A stretch of 64,000 nt of DNA, from the NCBI GenBank assembly GCA_947623455.1, contig OX392543.1:21884757-21948756 (forward strand), read 5' to 3'. This document shows, in pieces, positions 1 to 11,767 of this stretch (position 1 is its first letter; each line of letters begins with the position of its first letter). Origin of the DNA: Mimachlamys varia. Lineage: Eukaryota > Mollusca > Bivalvia > Pectinida > Pectinidae. The translations under genes and the position numbers were made by a program. Below the pieces are notes generated by a model. It was not told the DNA's origin and did not search any database. It saw nothing but the letters and a program-made list of their open reading frames with translations.

Positions 1-40
1 TGCCGCATGGAAAACTATTTCAAGTTTTATCGGAATTTCT

Positions 41-1904
41 TTACCTGTGGTTGTAATGGTCGAGGGTTTTCCAGCGCCCTGTAATACCCAAGGTACAATT
101 GTAGTACAAGATACTGGAGATATGCGCACACATTCCCATCGTTCTCTCTCCAACTGGGCACTGGCAGTAGTAGTCTTTTATTGGGGCCTCATCATCAGGT
201 GAAACGGTGAACCGTACCCAAACGTTATATTTCGTTTGGCTTTTGTATCGCGAATGTATTTGACATCGGAGAAGGTATGGGGAGTGCTGGTAAAGCCGCA
301 CCTCATAGTCTCCGTCATCACTTAAATGTTCGGCGATGTAACCAGGAGCCAGACGTATCTGATACGTTCCACACGTAATGGTTCTCAAGTAATCGAGATC
401 GAGACGGGGAAACAGTACGGAAGATGCATCCATCTTGACAAAATCGGACCTTGCCCGTCTAAATAGATCCGGATCTGTCTTGACTCTCTGAGCTAAACCA
501 TTCGGTGTTGTCAAACGGTCCTTCATACGTTCAGCCATTAGCCTATCTTTGGCATCTCTCTCTGGAGATCTCTGGTAGATCGGTCCTCTATAACCATTCA
601 GACAGGCTTTGACGGTTCGAAGCAAAGCCTCAATGACATTGATAAAGCTGTCGGAAGAACGTCCAGTGTTTCAGACGACCATGATAGGATTCCACAATCC
701 ACCTGGATTTGGTGATAGTTCTGTCAAGATTTGCTTGGACGTCAGAATGTTGACTTTGACCGTGTTTCAGGTATGACGGCATGCTAGCATTGAGGCCAGA
801 GGCTTCGAGAACTTGTAGGACATCTCTAAAACCTCGGTCAACGACAACATTGTCATCTGGTTGTAGCCAGGTAACTAGCTTGTCCATGACATCTTTTGTA
901 ATTGTAGCATCATTTTCGCTGCAAGTGAATGGGCCTACTGTGTCCAGAATGTAGCCATCTAGTAAGGCGATGCTAAAGAATTTGAGATAGTTTCTCTTCT
1001 TCTGGCTATAGTAGGACATTCTCTGGAGCTTGTGGTTGAAGCTTTTCTAAATATAAATATAGGTACCATCTAATATGGCAGTGGCTTTATCTCCAAAAAA
1101 TGCTTCTGAAAAGACAGTATTGTGCCCGAGCAACTGTTCTCTTGTCAAGTGATCCGGCCCTAGCAATTGTGGGTCTATCGATGTGTCTAATGCCTGTACT
1201 ATGGAGTGGAAAGTTTTGGACACACTTGACTTGGAAATTCCAAAAGGAGAAGAACACTGACTCCAGGAAATGTCGGTTTTCAGTTTTACCCAGAACAGTA
1301 GTAGAGCATCGTGTGTAGTCTTGGTATATATACCACATGAAAGATATGGGGAACAGTGCGAGTGGATTTCGAGGAACTGATCTTTGGACCAACCTGTCCA
1401 GGCCATGCATGCCAAGTCATCAAGAGAAGAAAAGCTTATTGCAAACGCAGACTGGTTCTGTGAAAGGACGTGCGACACTTCTAAGAGGTCATTAATGATT
1501 TCGGACGATTTTGATGGTAACTGAGATTCCAAGGAACCTCTACCATCAAGGACTACCTCTGTAGACGGATCTAAGTCGTTACCAATAAGGTGAATGGAGC
1601 AGACGCGGAATGAGGTGGGGCACCACAGATTGTGTGAATAGGTCAGGTGATGTCTTTGATTTTGTTCCATTTATTGTAAAGTTAACAAGACAGAGACAGC
1701 ATTTTTTGTGTATCAAGATGATCCATTCAAAAGATCACGAAGGGTCAGCAACGGCAGGATATGGGACGGGGAGTCGTCTTCTTCCTCTATTTCCTGGTTC
1801 ATCTCGGTTTCAGGTTCAGGCTGATTTTTGTTCCGAAGATACTTCATGTAGCACTTCTGGCAAATGAGTGCTTGTTCCTTTGCTGACAACAATCCTTGTT
1901 GCAC
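41..1904 (-). pseudogene. DDE transposase with C-terminal SWIM zinc finger, broken copy
   Basis: Reading right to left, three open stretches form one protein. 1670-1047 holds the N-terminal and helix-turn-helix-like part and ends in LDGTYIYI. 1046-630 holds the catalytic core with VDRGF and WIVESYHGRLK. 625-41 holds a C-terminal domain with YYCQCP and MCAHISS, a CxC...CxH SWIM-type zinc finger. The D (LDGTY), D (VDRGF) and E (VESYHG) are all present, as expected for a DDE_4 (PIF/Harbinger or ISL2EU-like) transposase, which would cut and paste its own DNA. The copy is dead: an in-frame TAG near 1043-1045 lies between the first two parts, and a one-base shift near 625-632 separates the catalytic core from the SWIM part. 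A short stretch at 1904-1713 with CQKCYMKY and an acidic tail may be its N-terminal zinc finger. The 3' end runs close to the window edge, so its terminal repeats cannot be checked. Family placement comes from remembered motifs. Confidence 0.8.
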
Positions 1905-1912
1905 CAGCGTAT

Positions 1913-3530
1913 CTAGGAGCCATTAATATTGTGGATTATTAACATTGCGTGCACTTCTGTTCTTATTGCCACTACGTTTCTTGAAGTATAGCTGACAGCC
2001 TTCTCCAACACATTTATCCTCCATCTTGAAACAATAACGATTGGTTTATGAAGCGTCGATAAAGTAACAAAATAGCAAGCCACCGATGATTGCTGTAAAC
2101 AGCTAATACATTGTAGTGTGGAACAATTATGCAAAAATGTGTGATAATAACGAATTGATTGATTCCTTAGAACAAAATAAAGTATTTCATATGGATAATC
2201 TATCTTATCGATGTGGCGTGGTCGGCAGGCACAAAGAAAGTTAAACAAGTCAGGGTCCCAACCCTGACAGAGCCACAACGCTTTGGAGATGGGACAATAA
2301 AACAAGGAAAGTGAGACAAGAATAGCTAGCGTCGAGTCAATGATTCCGTAAACGTATAGACAAAGACAAGAAGATACGGATAAATGTTTAAGGTCACACG
2401 ATCAGAAAATTCAGAAGAGGACAACTTGAGATAGAAAAGTATTCATGTATCAGGGTGTCCTCAGTGTAAATCTTTATATCGATACTGTTTATTTAGTCGT
2501 TTGATATCATAAAACTGTCAGGAAAATAATCGCTCTGATATTCAATATAAAATTTTGTATATAATACGCTATATAATAGGGTTTCAGACAAGGTTGTTAC
2601 TCATTTCCCCTTTTCTTTCAATTTACAACCACATTCAGGCGGCGATATGAGAACGTTCCACCACATGGAATTAGCTGATTTTTGGTACACATATGAAACA
2701 AGTTAAGCTCTATCCGATTTTGTGATGGAAATTTGCATCCAAAACCATATAACGGGAGAAAATTGCAATTTTATGGCATTTTTTTCCCTAATTGTGTCTC
2801 TGCAAGAGCATTTTCATCCGAAATTTTTTTTTTTTATGTTTTATGAATAAACACGATGTTTTGCAAAAAAAAATTATACTATGTTGCTAATTACAATTTC
2901 GAGATAACCTTCTTTTATTTACGACCTTGTGTCTTTAAAGCTCAAAATGACAACTTTATAAAAATACATTTTCACTGAAATTATGAAATCCGGGTGTCGG
3001 AAAGGTGTAAAATTATTCTTCGGAAAAGAAAAAAACTGTAGTGGAGCTAGATAAGAAATTATACGGGGGCAGGCTCCTATGGAGAATTAACATTACTGGA
3101 AACAGGCCCTTTATCAAATTGAGATCTTAACTGTATTTTTTGCCTGCCGTTGTAAAATCGTTTTTACAATCTTGTATATTTTACACCGAACATTAGGCTT
3201 CGGTGATTAAGATTTACCGCCTCCTGAAGGTGGGGTTTAAAAAAAAACTCTGTAACCAGCAGACCGTGCATATATTTATACACATTAGAAGTGAAACATG
3301 ATACATCTTACCGCGTAAAGGCACTATAACCTACTCATATTTTTTTATGAGAGCATCGGATCAGGAATTTAATTTACCTGCACGGAAAGGTAAGTAATTA
3401 ATAAATTGAAAAGTATTATTAAACAATTATTTTAACAAGAACAGATATATTGACATTGGTAATTGAAAGTTTATTTAACATGGGTTCAAGATATCGTCAT
3501 TGGGTCATTTGAACCCTTAATGAACGTTGT
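1913..3530. other. Non-coding stretch, upstream of the transposase
   Basis: No convincing gene is visible. A 130-codon open frame at 1913-2305 on the minus strand lacks any recognisable motif. The rest is AT-rich with several A/T runs and may include the 5' end of the transposon ending at 1904. Confidence 0.5.
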
Positions 3531-3539
3531 TAAAATCAT

Positions 3540-4035
3540 ATGATAATTTGTTTTTGATATCATCAAATGATTTGACAGCAACAGATAGAGTAGAACTGTC
3601 TACATGCATGTCGGTATCAGTCTTCACATTTAATGGCAAATCGTTTATGAAAACTTAAAACATCAAAGGACCTAAAATAGATCTTTGCGGGACTCCATGA
3701 GTACCTTTGCAGGACTCCATGAGTTGCAGGCATTTGGCATGTCGAGTTTTTTTTTAGTGAAACAGAATGGCCAACTGAATCAAAAGCTTTTTAAAGGTCT
3801 TAGAATATGACTCCTGTGCAAAGTCTAGCATCAATATTCCTAGCCCAGAAGTTTACAGTATTCATTAGTGCAGTTTCACATGAATGTTTTGTGGCGGAAG
3901 CCAGATTGAGATGAAACAATTAATTTATGATCTGCAAGATAATTTGTACAACATTCAGTGAACATTCTCATCTCAATAAGACCGATGTTGGCAATGCTCC
4001 CGCCTTCATGAAGGGAGTAACTTTAGCTGTTTTCC
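3540..4035 (-). pseudogene. Degraded LINE reverse transcriptase fragment
   Basis: On the minus strand the region encodes, with several stops, pieces typical of non-LTR reverse transcriptases: HSCETALMNTV, then KAFDSVGHSV (RT block with the first catalytic Asp region), then GVPQRSILGPLMF followed by FINDLPLNV. The order and spacing match RT motifs 2a to 4 of CR1/Jockey-type elements. There are multiple in-frame stops and no FADD/YADD box is preserved. It abuts a palindromic repeat at 4044. Confidence 0.65.
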
Positions 4036-4043
4036 ACTCATTA

Positions 4044-4235
4044 GTGTGTTTACTTGTTTTGATTTACAATGATACTCGGTTCTTGTTTTGAGAAAAAAGA
4101 TTTACATGGCGGGTGTCGTCGATGAAGCAGAAGACGCTTACTCTTCCGGAACACGTAGTCTTATTCTCTTGTACTTTTACGAGAGTTTCCGCGAAAATAT
4201 TTCTTTTTAGTGCCTGTAGTTTATGGATATCTAAG
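4044..4235 (-). repeat. Palindromic-arm repeat family C, single arm
   Basis: This stretch contains GATTTACATGGCGGGTGTCG followed by AGACGCTTACTCTTCCGG. It is related, on the opposite strand, to 5135-5410, and to 21040-21480, 35058-35205 and 36495-37255. At 21040 the family appears as a long inverted repeat, so this copy is probably one arm. Confidence 0.7.
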
Positions 4236-4313
4236 CTAAGTTTTTAAAAAATTGTAATACAATCAATCGATACATTTGGAATAATGAAGTTAGGTTACTT
4301 TAACGTTAACTTG

Positions 4314-4702
4314 CAATCTGATTAAAATACAGATCCTTGTTCTCACTCCGTTTTACAAGGATCTGACAACATCCCATAAGAGGTCACGTCCAGATGACCT
4401 TTGTCGCCTCTTTACTTAACACTAAAATAATTTTCCAACGACCTGTCATCTTGCAGCAAACCATTTCGTCACATTATTCCGAACAAACTTTTTGGTGACG
4501 AAATGACTAAACGGAACTATGTGTTTATGCAAGCTTTGTCGCCTCAAAATTTCACTGTCAAGATTTTGCTAGTAGTAATTTGATTGGCTAATACGAAAGG
4601 TCATCGGGACATGACCCTCTATGGGATTATCTCAGATCTTAACGCAGCAGAGAGAAGTTTACGGAACGGCGCGGAGATCAAGGTATGATTTTAATCAGAT
4701 TG
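4314..4702 (+). mobile_element. MITE family A, copy 1 (389 bp)
   Basis: It begins CAATCTGATTAAAAT and ends ATTTTAATCAGATTG, an inverted repeat of about 15 bp. It has the same length and layout as the copy at 5489-5877. Just inside the left end AGATCCTTGT and ACAAGGATCT form a small hairpin. No target duplication is evident here. No protein is encoded, so mobility would depend on a transposase elsewhere. Confidence 0.8.
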
Positions 4703-4744
4703 CACTCTAAAAGCGAAATCATGTTATACTCCAGCCTCAAGGAC

Positions 4745-5112
4745 CTAATTTAGAACCATTCGAAACGAAAATATTAATTTAATTCGTGAAGCAAAAGCAA
4801 ACTATCTTTCTAAATTACAATCTTCTCTAGTAGACAAATCCATACCCCGGGGAAATAGTGGCTTGTAGCTTAATCTATTATGAATCTTAAAAATGAAAGT
4901 GAATCATACTTAAAACACATCCTGTTGATAAAACTGAATATTTCAACAACTATTTCGCATCGATATCTGAAACTGAAAACACTGCTGACGATTTACCCAC
5001 TGACTGTCACAGACCAGAACACAACTTGACCTTTGACATTACAGAACAAGACATTATTGACCAGCTTCACCATCTCAATACCTATAAACCGAGAGGCCCT
5101 GAATCACTCGTT
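4745..5112 (+). pseudogene. LINE fragment: region upstream of and entering the RT domain
   Basis: The plus strand reads LIREAKANYLSKLQSSL, then after frameshifts DKTEYFNNYFASISE and ITEQDIIDQLHHLN followed by KPRGPES. This is the usual linker and RT motif 0/1 region of non-LTR retrotransposons (compare the common form 'Kaa GPD'). It stops abruptly where a family C repeat begins, so it is truncated. The strand is opposite to the RT fragment at 3540-4035, so it is a separate insertion. Confidence 0.6.
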
Positions 5113-5134
5113 AGTGGACTTTATCCGTTATAAA

Positions 5135-5410
5135 AAAAATAAAAAAATCAGAGAATACCAAAGCGTCAACAAAACCATAATCCGAACTCGAAATCGATTA
5201 AACTGGGGGCAAAATAGGAACAAAGGAAAGATGTACATGGAGACTCTCGTAAAAGCACAAGAGAATAAGACCAGGTGTTCCGAAAGTGTAAGCGTCTTCT
5301 GCTTCTTCGACGAAACCCGCCATGTAAATCTTGGTCACATCCAAGTAAGCATCAATACTCAAAATGAGAACCGAGTCGTCATTGTCATCCCAACAAGTAA
5401 ACACACTATC
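5135..5410 (+). repeat. Palindromic-arm repeat family C, opposite arm
   Basis: It starts near AGAATACCAAAGCGTCAAC and includes GCCATGTAAATCTTGGTCAC. It matches the reverse complement of 4044-4235 and the left arm of the palindrome at 21040. The open frame through it (5033-5500) is incidental. Confidence 0.7.
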
Positions 5411-5488
5411 TTCATATCACACAAAGATACAGAATATTTCTCGATGTTATCAAGATGGCGACCAATAAAACTTGCCCATAGTCTTCAT

Positions 5489-5877
5489 CAATCTGATTAA
5501 AGTACAGATCCTTGTTCTCACTCCGTTTTACAAGGATCTGACATAATCCCATAAGAGGTCACGTCCAGATGACCTTTGTCGCCTCTTTACTTAACACTAA
5601 AATAATTTTCCAACGACCTGTCATCTTGCAGCAAGCCATTTCGTCACATTATTCCGCACGACTTTTTTAGTGACGAAATGACTAAACGGAAAAATGTGTT
5701 TATGCAAGCTTTGTCGCCTCAAAATTTCACTGTCAAAATTCTGCCAGTTGTAATTTGATTGGCTAATGCGAAAGGTCATCGGGACATGACCCCCTATGGG
5801 ATTATCTCAGATCTTAACGCAGCAGAGAGAAGTTTACGAAACGGCGCGGAGATCAAGATATGATTTTAATCAGATTG
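5489..5877 (+). mobile_element. MITE family A, copy 2, with 9-bp target duplication
   Basis: A 389-bp element with ends CAATCTGATTAAA and the inverted TTTAATCAGATTG. It is flanked on both sides by AGTCTTCAT (5480-5488 and 5878-5886), a perfect 9-bp direct repeat that marks the insertion. A target duplication of 9 bp suggests a Mutator-like or Merlin-like transposase supplied from elsewhere; the superfamily is not settled by what is visible. The internal hairpin AGATCCTTGT/ACAAGGATCT is conserved. Confidence 0.88.
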
Positions 5878-5884
5878 AGTCTTC

Positions 5885-6120
5885 ATCAACCTGCATTTCT
5901 CGAATCCCTGTGCGTAAGTTTGTTCGTCAGCAGTTGACATATATCACGAAAATCGCGATATTCAGAGCAAGCCCTAGAATAACGAATCAATTGCGACATG
6001 TAAATACCATAGGATGGAGAAGTAGGGATGTTACTATCAAGAAAGGGAAAGTTCCCGATCGGAAAATCCAAATAGTCATGTTTATCATACAGCTTAGTAG
6101 TAAGTTGTCCGTGTTGGTCA
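5885..6120 (-). pseudogene. Retroelement C-terminal motif remnant, copy 1
   Basis: The minus strand encodes FPFLDSNIP, then SYGIYMSQLIRYSRACSEY and LLTNKL. The same peptide pattern recurs at 29600-29850. I remember this motif, with an aromatic-YGVYxSQLIRYxRAC core, from the C-terminal ends of animal reverse-transcriptase ORFs, but I cannot name the family. No RT catalytic box is present in this fragment. Confidence 0.45.
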
Positions 6121-6714
6121 TAGCTTAAGTAAAGATCGAGGTAAGAAGCTGATGTAGGAGAGTCTGTTGTGTCTTTAATCTCATATATATCTCATGTATG
6201 TAACGTAAGCTTTGGTAACCGTCAGTGCATTTTTCACTTCAATGAAGAAAAAAGAGGAAGATAGTGTGCAGTCAGGTCATAAGATGAGAGTCGAATGTAT
6301 ACCTAGAAAGTACAAGTGTACTTTGTATTTGACTTTGTGATTTATTGTTTTGAATGTTGGAAATTTTTTTTTTTATTTTGTAAATATATCTGTTTATGTG
6401 TATAATAAAAGCTATATTGTTACGTTGAGACCTTGCATAATAATATCAGGAAATTACAAACCAAGTCAACTGGTGTACTGTTTTAGGGTCGCTTGGCTGT
6501 GAGGAAAGATCTAGAGAGGACATGTGCTTTCTTGTCGATTCAACTTTATTATCTTTTTCAAACAAAAGAGTTCCCACATGGGAGACAATTACCACATTAG
6601 TTACTTCCCTTGTATAATAAATAAGGTGACGCATGTGGATGGTTATACAAATATATATATACCATATATACAACACTGGTTCGAACCTTTTGGCCTGGTG
6701 GTAACGTCGATCGC

Positions 6715-7450
6715 GCAGCGCTAGGGATAAGCTTTTGGTGATCATACTCTAAAATATATGAGGATTTCAATAAATTACTATGGTATTCACTAAGGGGCGA
6801 GGTTATTCACCTAAAACAACGTTTATTCAACAAGTAGCGATGATATTCAACTAAAGTCACTAATGCTCGATAATTGTCACTAATGTCCCGATAAGAATCA
6901 GCAACTGTCCGGTAAAATTCAACAAGGTTCGATTTGACCACGTGACCAAACTGATGGAGCAGCTAGTTTACCTGTACACACGACTGGCAGTGACCAAGAT
7001 CTCGCCATGGTTACGGCCACGGCCGTACGCCGGATCGCATTGGAGCACACACAAACATGCCAAGTTCCTTTCACAGAGATTTTTTGTTAGTGTAACAAAG
7101 TTATGAATGCTAATGCTATCATTATGATGTTTTGATGTACCACGAACTGATATTAGATTGCTTTCTAAGTCCTCGATAGTACATTGTGTAAACAAGTTTT
7201 AGGTTACAAAGTTAAATCTTTTGCAGTAGCAAGTACTGCCTCAGGCAACTCACCTATTGAGCTGACGTCTTCACGCCTCACCGCACACGTCTTTGACAGC
7301 CACTGTTTGCCTTCCGTTGGTGTATACTGGAGTGCGACACGACAGCCTAAGTTCCAAGTGGTTTTCATTCGTTAACAGTAATTGTAGTTGTACAACGGAC
7401 TTCGATAGCATAATTCCGTGATTCTGCATATTATTTTGAGCATTTTTATT
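6715..7450 (+). repeat. Dispersed repeat family E, copy 1 (uninterrupted at the LINE site)
   Basis: It contains many divergent TATTCAACWA/GTCACTAAT-like steps, then TACGGCCACGGCCGTACG, and ends near GAGCATTTTTATTTAA. The reverse complement is found as two pieces at 14500-14956 and 19030-19560, separated by a LINE. Relative to that copy this one lacks about 245 bp after position 7370. No protein or terminal repeats are seen. Confidence 0.75.
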
Positions 7451-7459
7451 TAAGTATCA

Positions 7460-9235
7460 CAACATCAAACGTTCCTCTTGAACGTGCTGATTGACAAGAG
7501 ACTGATTTTTACGTACATTTGTAAGAGGTTCGCAAGATGGAGTCATATGAGAATAATATTTGAGATGGAAATGTTAGATACACAGAGCGGTGTATCCTTA
7601 AATTCTGTTTTCGGGTCACCTTCGACCGGTATTAGAACTGACTTAGATAGCATCCAATTCCGTGGTATTCCGACTAAAATACGGTATAATATATATGTCA
7701 ACGGACTAACGGATACCAAGTAAATCACCCTTGATCAAAAATAACCAGTACCGAGCAGCCAAACACATGAATCCTTATCCAATAATCAATACTAATGACC
7801 CTCATGTGTTGAAATCTCAGCGACACTTACCTAAGTATTATAAAAAGTTGAAGGCCTATTACCACGACAAGAGGTATTTCGGTTCGGATCCAGATCATTG
7901 CCTAGTTAGTTAGTTAGTTAGTTAGTTAGTTACGAGTTTTACGTCGATGCAGACACCAATTTACGTCGGTGTAACGACCGGCGTGAGGGCAGTTGCCTTC
8001 CCTCAGGGGAATGGTGGGGGGGGGGGGGGTGCTCATTGGTAATTCGAAACGGTATTTTAAGGGGGTGGATGAATGGGGGCAAAAAGTGTACATGACAAAC
8101 AGGAGTGCACATAAAGCTTTATTTTTACATACATTCGTTTAAAATCATTTAATTTTCAACGTATCGTGAGTGTATGTATGTATGCAACTTATCATAAAAC
8201 AGTTATTTCATATAGGGAGTGGTTACATATATGATTGCAAATTGTTACAGTTAATTCAAAAATATCTTTTTTTCTTGGTCAGGTGATTGGAAAAAGGAAA
8301 GAACATACGCCCTCGACACATGCGGGAGACTAACAAGACCTCGCCACAATTTCTTATAAGTACGTACCTGTCTAGAAAAAACGAAAGACTCACCAAACCT
8401 ATTATGGCTATGCATCAACTTCTCAAACAGTATTCATTAAATACTCCAATAAAAGTCCCGAGATCTAACATTTATTGCTATCGCTATTTCAAGTCAAGTC
8501 CCTGTCTAACTGGTCTTGCACTACTTTTAAATCTGATCAGAAAAACAGTTGTGTTATTTCTTGTTTTCCTGTTTTGTTCATAATACAGTGACTGACGTTT
8601 GTCACGTTACGTCATCTTCACATTGAATTCAATGTTAATTTGGGTTTCTTTTCGTCAAATCAAAACGTTTACGTCATCGAGCTTGACGCCGAAAGTTTAT
8701 AGCCATCCTGAGTTGTCCAATATTTCCCCTGTAATGTTTTTTCAAATGTCATTGTTCACCTCAGTATAAAGATTATAATTTAACAAAAATTCACACAAAC
8801 ACCAAAGTACCCACAGGACATGTGTTAACACACATATATATATATGTATTTGTCACAAAATTTTATCATAAGTCTATACATGTGTCCCTGTGGTTTAACG
8901 AAATATATAAAATTGGTTTAACCACACAAGGCCATCATGATAACAAATTTTTGTAGTACACACGATAGTAATAGCAAGGAAATGTATTTAATCAGTCTGT
9001 AGTACACACGATAGCAATATTGATGATATGTATTTCATCAGTGTGTTGTAACCATAGTAATAGTGGGGATATGTATTTTAATCAGATTGTGTTTAGGCCT
9101 ACAGAGTGCACTTCCGTCAGATTTTGGAACTCTTTTGTGTTCTTACAAATCTGTATCTGTATGTTTACAATTCAGAGTCCTTGTGGACATATAATGCATT
9201 GTGGGGGGGGGGGGGGGGGGGGTTGCATGACACTT
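7460..9235. other. Non-coding stretch with microsatellite, G-runs and a short tandem repeat
   Basis: There is no supportable gene. It holds an (AGTT)n microsatellite at about 7904-7932, a poly-G run near 8015-8030, and a second G-run near 9199-9222. Three imperfect units of about 50 bp containing CACACGATAG and ATGTATTT lie at 8955-9080. The open frames at 7478, 8287 and 9020 have no family features. Confidence 0.6.
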
Positions 9236-11032
9236 AACAGCACTAACAGAGGCCTTGAAGGTCTCAGTTGAGGTACTATTGACGGTTTCCTCGTCAAGCA
9301 GATTCCATGCAATGGTGGTGCGTGGGAAGAATGAGTTCTTGAATTCTTCCGTTTTTGCGTATGGAACCCTGAATCTCCTATTGTGGTTGCAAGAACGTTT
9401 TTCAATGGTGTTACTATAGGAGAAGCCACAGATCTTTTGGGCGTATTTTCCGTCGTTCCCTTTCTGGTGTTAAAAAGTTTGATGAGGACAGAGATGGTAA
9501 TATGCCCTCAGCAACTTTGAAATATAGGGTAAGACGTAGCATATGCCTGCGTTCTGCTAATGGAGTCAGGCCAAGGTCCTTTAGCATATTTGTTACACAA
9601 CCTTCTTCTCTGCTCTTGTAGTCGCCAGAGATAAAACGTGCATCCTTACGCTGGACCCTCTCTAAGTTGGTTATGTTGGGTCCCATACGACACATCCATA
9701 CTCCAAAATTGACCTAACAAGCTGAGGTAGGCTGACCTTCGACAACTACGTGGGCAGTGTTTAAGGTTGCGGATAATGAAGCCAAGGGAACAGTGGGCCT
9801 TCTTGACGGTCTTTGCAATATGTGAGGTCCACCTTAGGTTTCCATTGATGATAACTCCAAGGTAGGGACACTCACTAGTTTGTTTGAGTATCTGACCACC
9901 GAGAGAGTAGAAGTGAGGCTTCTTGCTGTCAATACGAAGAACTGTACTTTTCTTCGGATTGAACTTCATGCCCCAGTCAGCTGCCCAACATTCAAGGTTG
10001 TTGAGGTCACTTTGGAGCTGACACGTATCTCTCACTGATCTAATCTCTCGGTAGATCAGGCAGTCATCGGCAAAAAGACGGACCTGTGATTTGACTGCAT
10101 CAGGCAAGTCGTTTATGTAACAGAGAAACAATAATGGTCCGAGGACCGTCCCTTGAGGTACTAAAGATAGTACTGGTGCAAGGGAAGATTGATCTCCATC
10201 AACGACTACCTTCATGTCACGATTACAGAGGAGGGAACTGAGCCACTTTTGGATGGAACCGTTGATACCGTAAGATTTCAGTTTAAATAGCAGTTTATAT
10301 TGGGGAACAATATCGAACGCTTTGGAAAAGTCTAACACTACTATGTCAGTAGGAGTTCCATTATCATGGCTTCGTAAAAGGTCGTGCATGGTTAATCAGC
10401 TGTGTTTCACAAGAAAAACCGGCTCTGAAGCCATGATTTAGTTTGGTCAGAATAGAGTTACGACCCAGGTGGTCTAATAGATGTTTACAGACAATGTGTT
10501 CAATGATTCTGCATGAAACACAAGTCAGTGACACCGGGCGGTAATTCTCAGCCATATGGACATTCCCTTTTTTGAAGATAGGAGTGACGTTAGCACTAGT
10601 CCAGTCCTTGGGCAGTGATCCAGTATTAATGGAATGTTGGTACATACCAGCAAGGCTTGGGGCTAACTCATTTGCACAAATCTTCAAAATCCGGTTGGGA
10701 ATACCGTCCAGGCCGACCGCCTTGTTTGTTTGGACTCTGGACAGTAACTTTGCAACAGCCGATGTTGTAATGGTGAGTGGTGGTAGTGCATGATTTACTC
10801 TGGTTGACATACTAGTGGGCTGTGAGTTGTCTTTACTAAACACAGAGCAAAACTGACCAAGTAAAATTCGTGCCTTGTCCCCGCTGTTGTTCTTTTAGAC
10901 ATGTTTGTGTTTGAGTGGTGGTATACCCATATTATCTTGTTTCTTAGATTTTACAAGAATGGTTTAGTGTTATTGTCATTGAGGCCCTTCTCGATAGTGT
11001 TGTTAATGTAAGACACCTCTGCCTTATAAAAC

Positions 11033-11767
11033 CAGACCTGGGAACTCCTACGGATTGTCCGTAATTGCTACGGAGTTTAGTAATAAAATACGGCCTACGG
11101 ATTGACAACGAGATGCTACGGAAATTAAAAAAAATAAAAATGTGTTTTTATTCTAATTTAAATTGAATAGATTAAAAATTAATTTAAACAATTACGTTTA
11201 TTTCGCGTTAAATTTCTTATTAAACTACCACATACTTTCAGTGAATCTTTTTCAATCTGTTTTCCGAATCCGTGAGGTCCATAGAAGTGGGGGGGGGGGG
11301 GGGGGTCATGTGCCGATGACCTTTTGAATTAGCCAATCAAATTACTACTATCAGAATCTTGACAGTGGCATTTTGAGGCGACAAAGCTTGCATATTTGCA
11401 TTTGTCCGTTCAGTCATTTCGTCACCAAAATGTTCAAGTGGTATAATATGACGAAATGACTTGCTGCAAGATGACCGGTCATTGGAAAATTATTTTAGTG
11501 CTAAGTAAACAGGCGACAAAGGTCATCTGAACATGACCTCTTATGGGATGTAGTCAGATCCTTGTAAAAAGGAGTGAAAACAAGGATCTTTTTTTTAATT
11601 AGATTGCAATTATCCCTCACTAAATTGCTTTATAAATCAGTAGATTACTATAAATGGAAGATTTGGGCATGTGGTCCCATTTTTACTGAAACTACTGACA
11701 ACAGATCAAAACTACTGACAACCAGCTTGAAAACTACTGACAACACTGGAAAGGGTTCCCAGGTCTG
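11033..11767. mobile_element. 735-bp non-autonomous TIR element inside the LINE
   Basis: The ends are CAGACCTGGGAAC and its inverted copy GTTCCCAGGTCTG (13 bp). They are flanked by the direct repeat TAAAAC at 11027-11032 and 11768-11773. LINE protein homology resumes on both sides, which confirms an insertion. Subterminal short repeats are present: CTACGG on the left and AACTACTGACAAC (about four copies) on the right. The CAG-starting ends suggest a hAT-like transposase, but a 6-bp duplication is not the classic 8 bp, so the superfamily is open. Confidence 0.85.
11314..11606 (-). mobile_element. MITE family A, copy 3, truncated
   Basis: This is the reverse complement of the 4314 and 5489 elements, including the AAGGATC hairpin area and the AGATTG terminus at 11601-11606. 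Its other end is lost at a poly-G run (about 11290-11307). It lies within the 735-bp TIR element, so it was carried in it or inserted after it. Confidence 0.75.

Noticed and set aside
5033..5500. 155-codon plus-strand ORF as a gene
   Set aside because: It crosses the junction of a LINE fragment and repeat C, and its sequence is explained by those repeats.
7478..7723. Small plus-strand ORF with a possible start
   Set aside because: No family motif, no splice context, and a similar-length ORF lies on the opposite strand over the same bases.
9020..9429. ORFs across the poly-G tract
   Set aside because: Gly or Pro runs come from the homopolymer; the minus-strand part in another frame is the LINE C-terminus.
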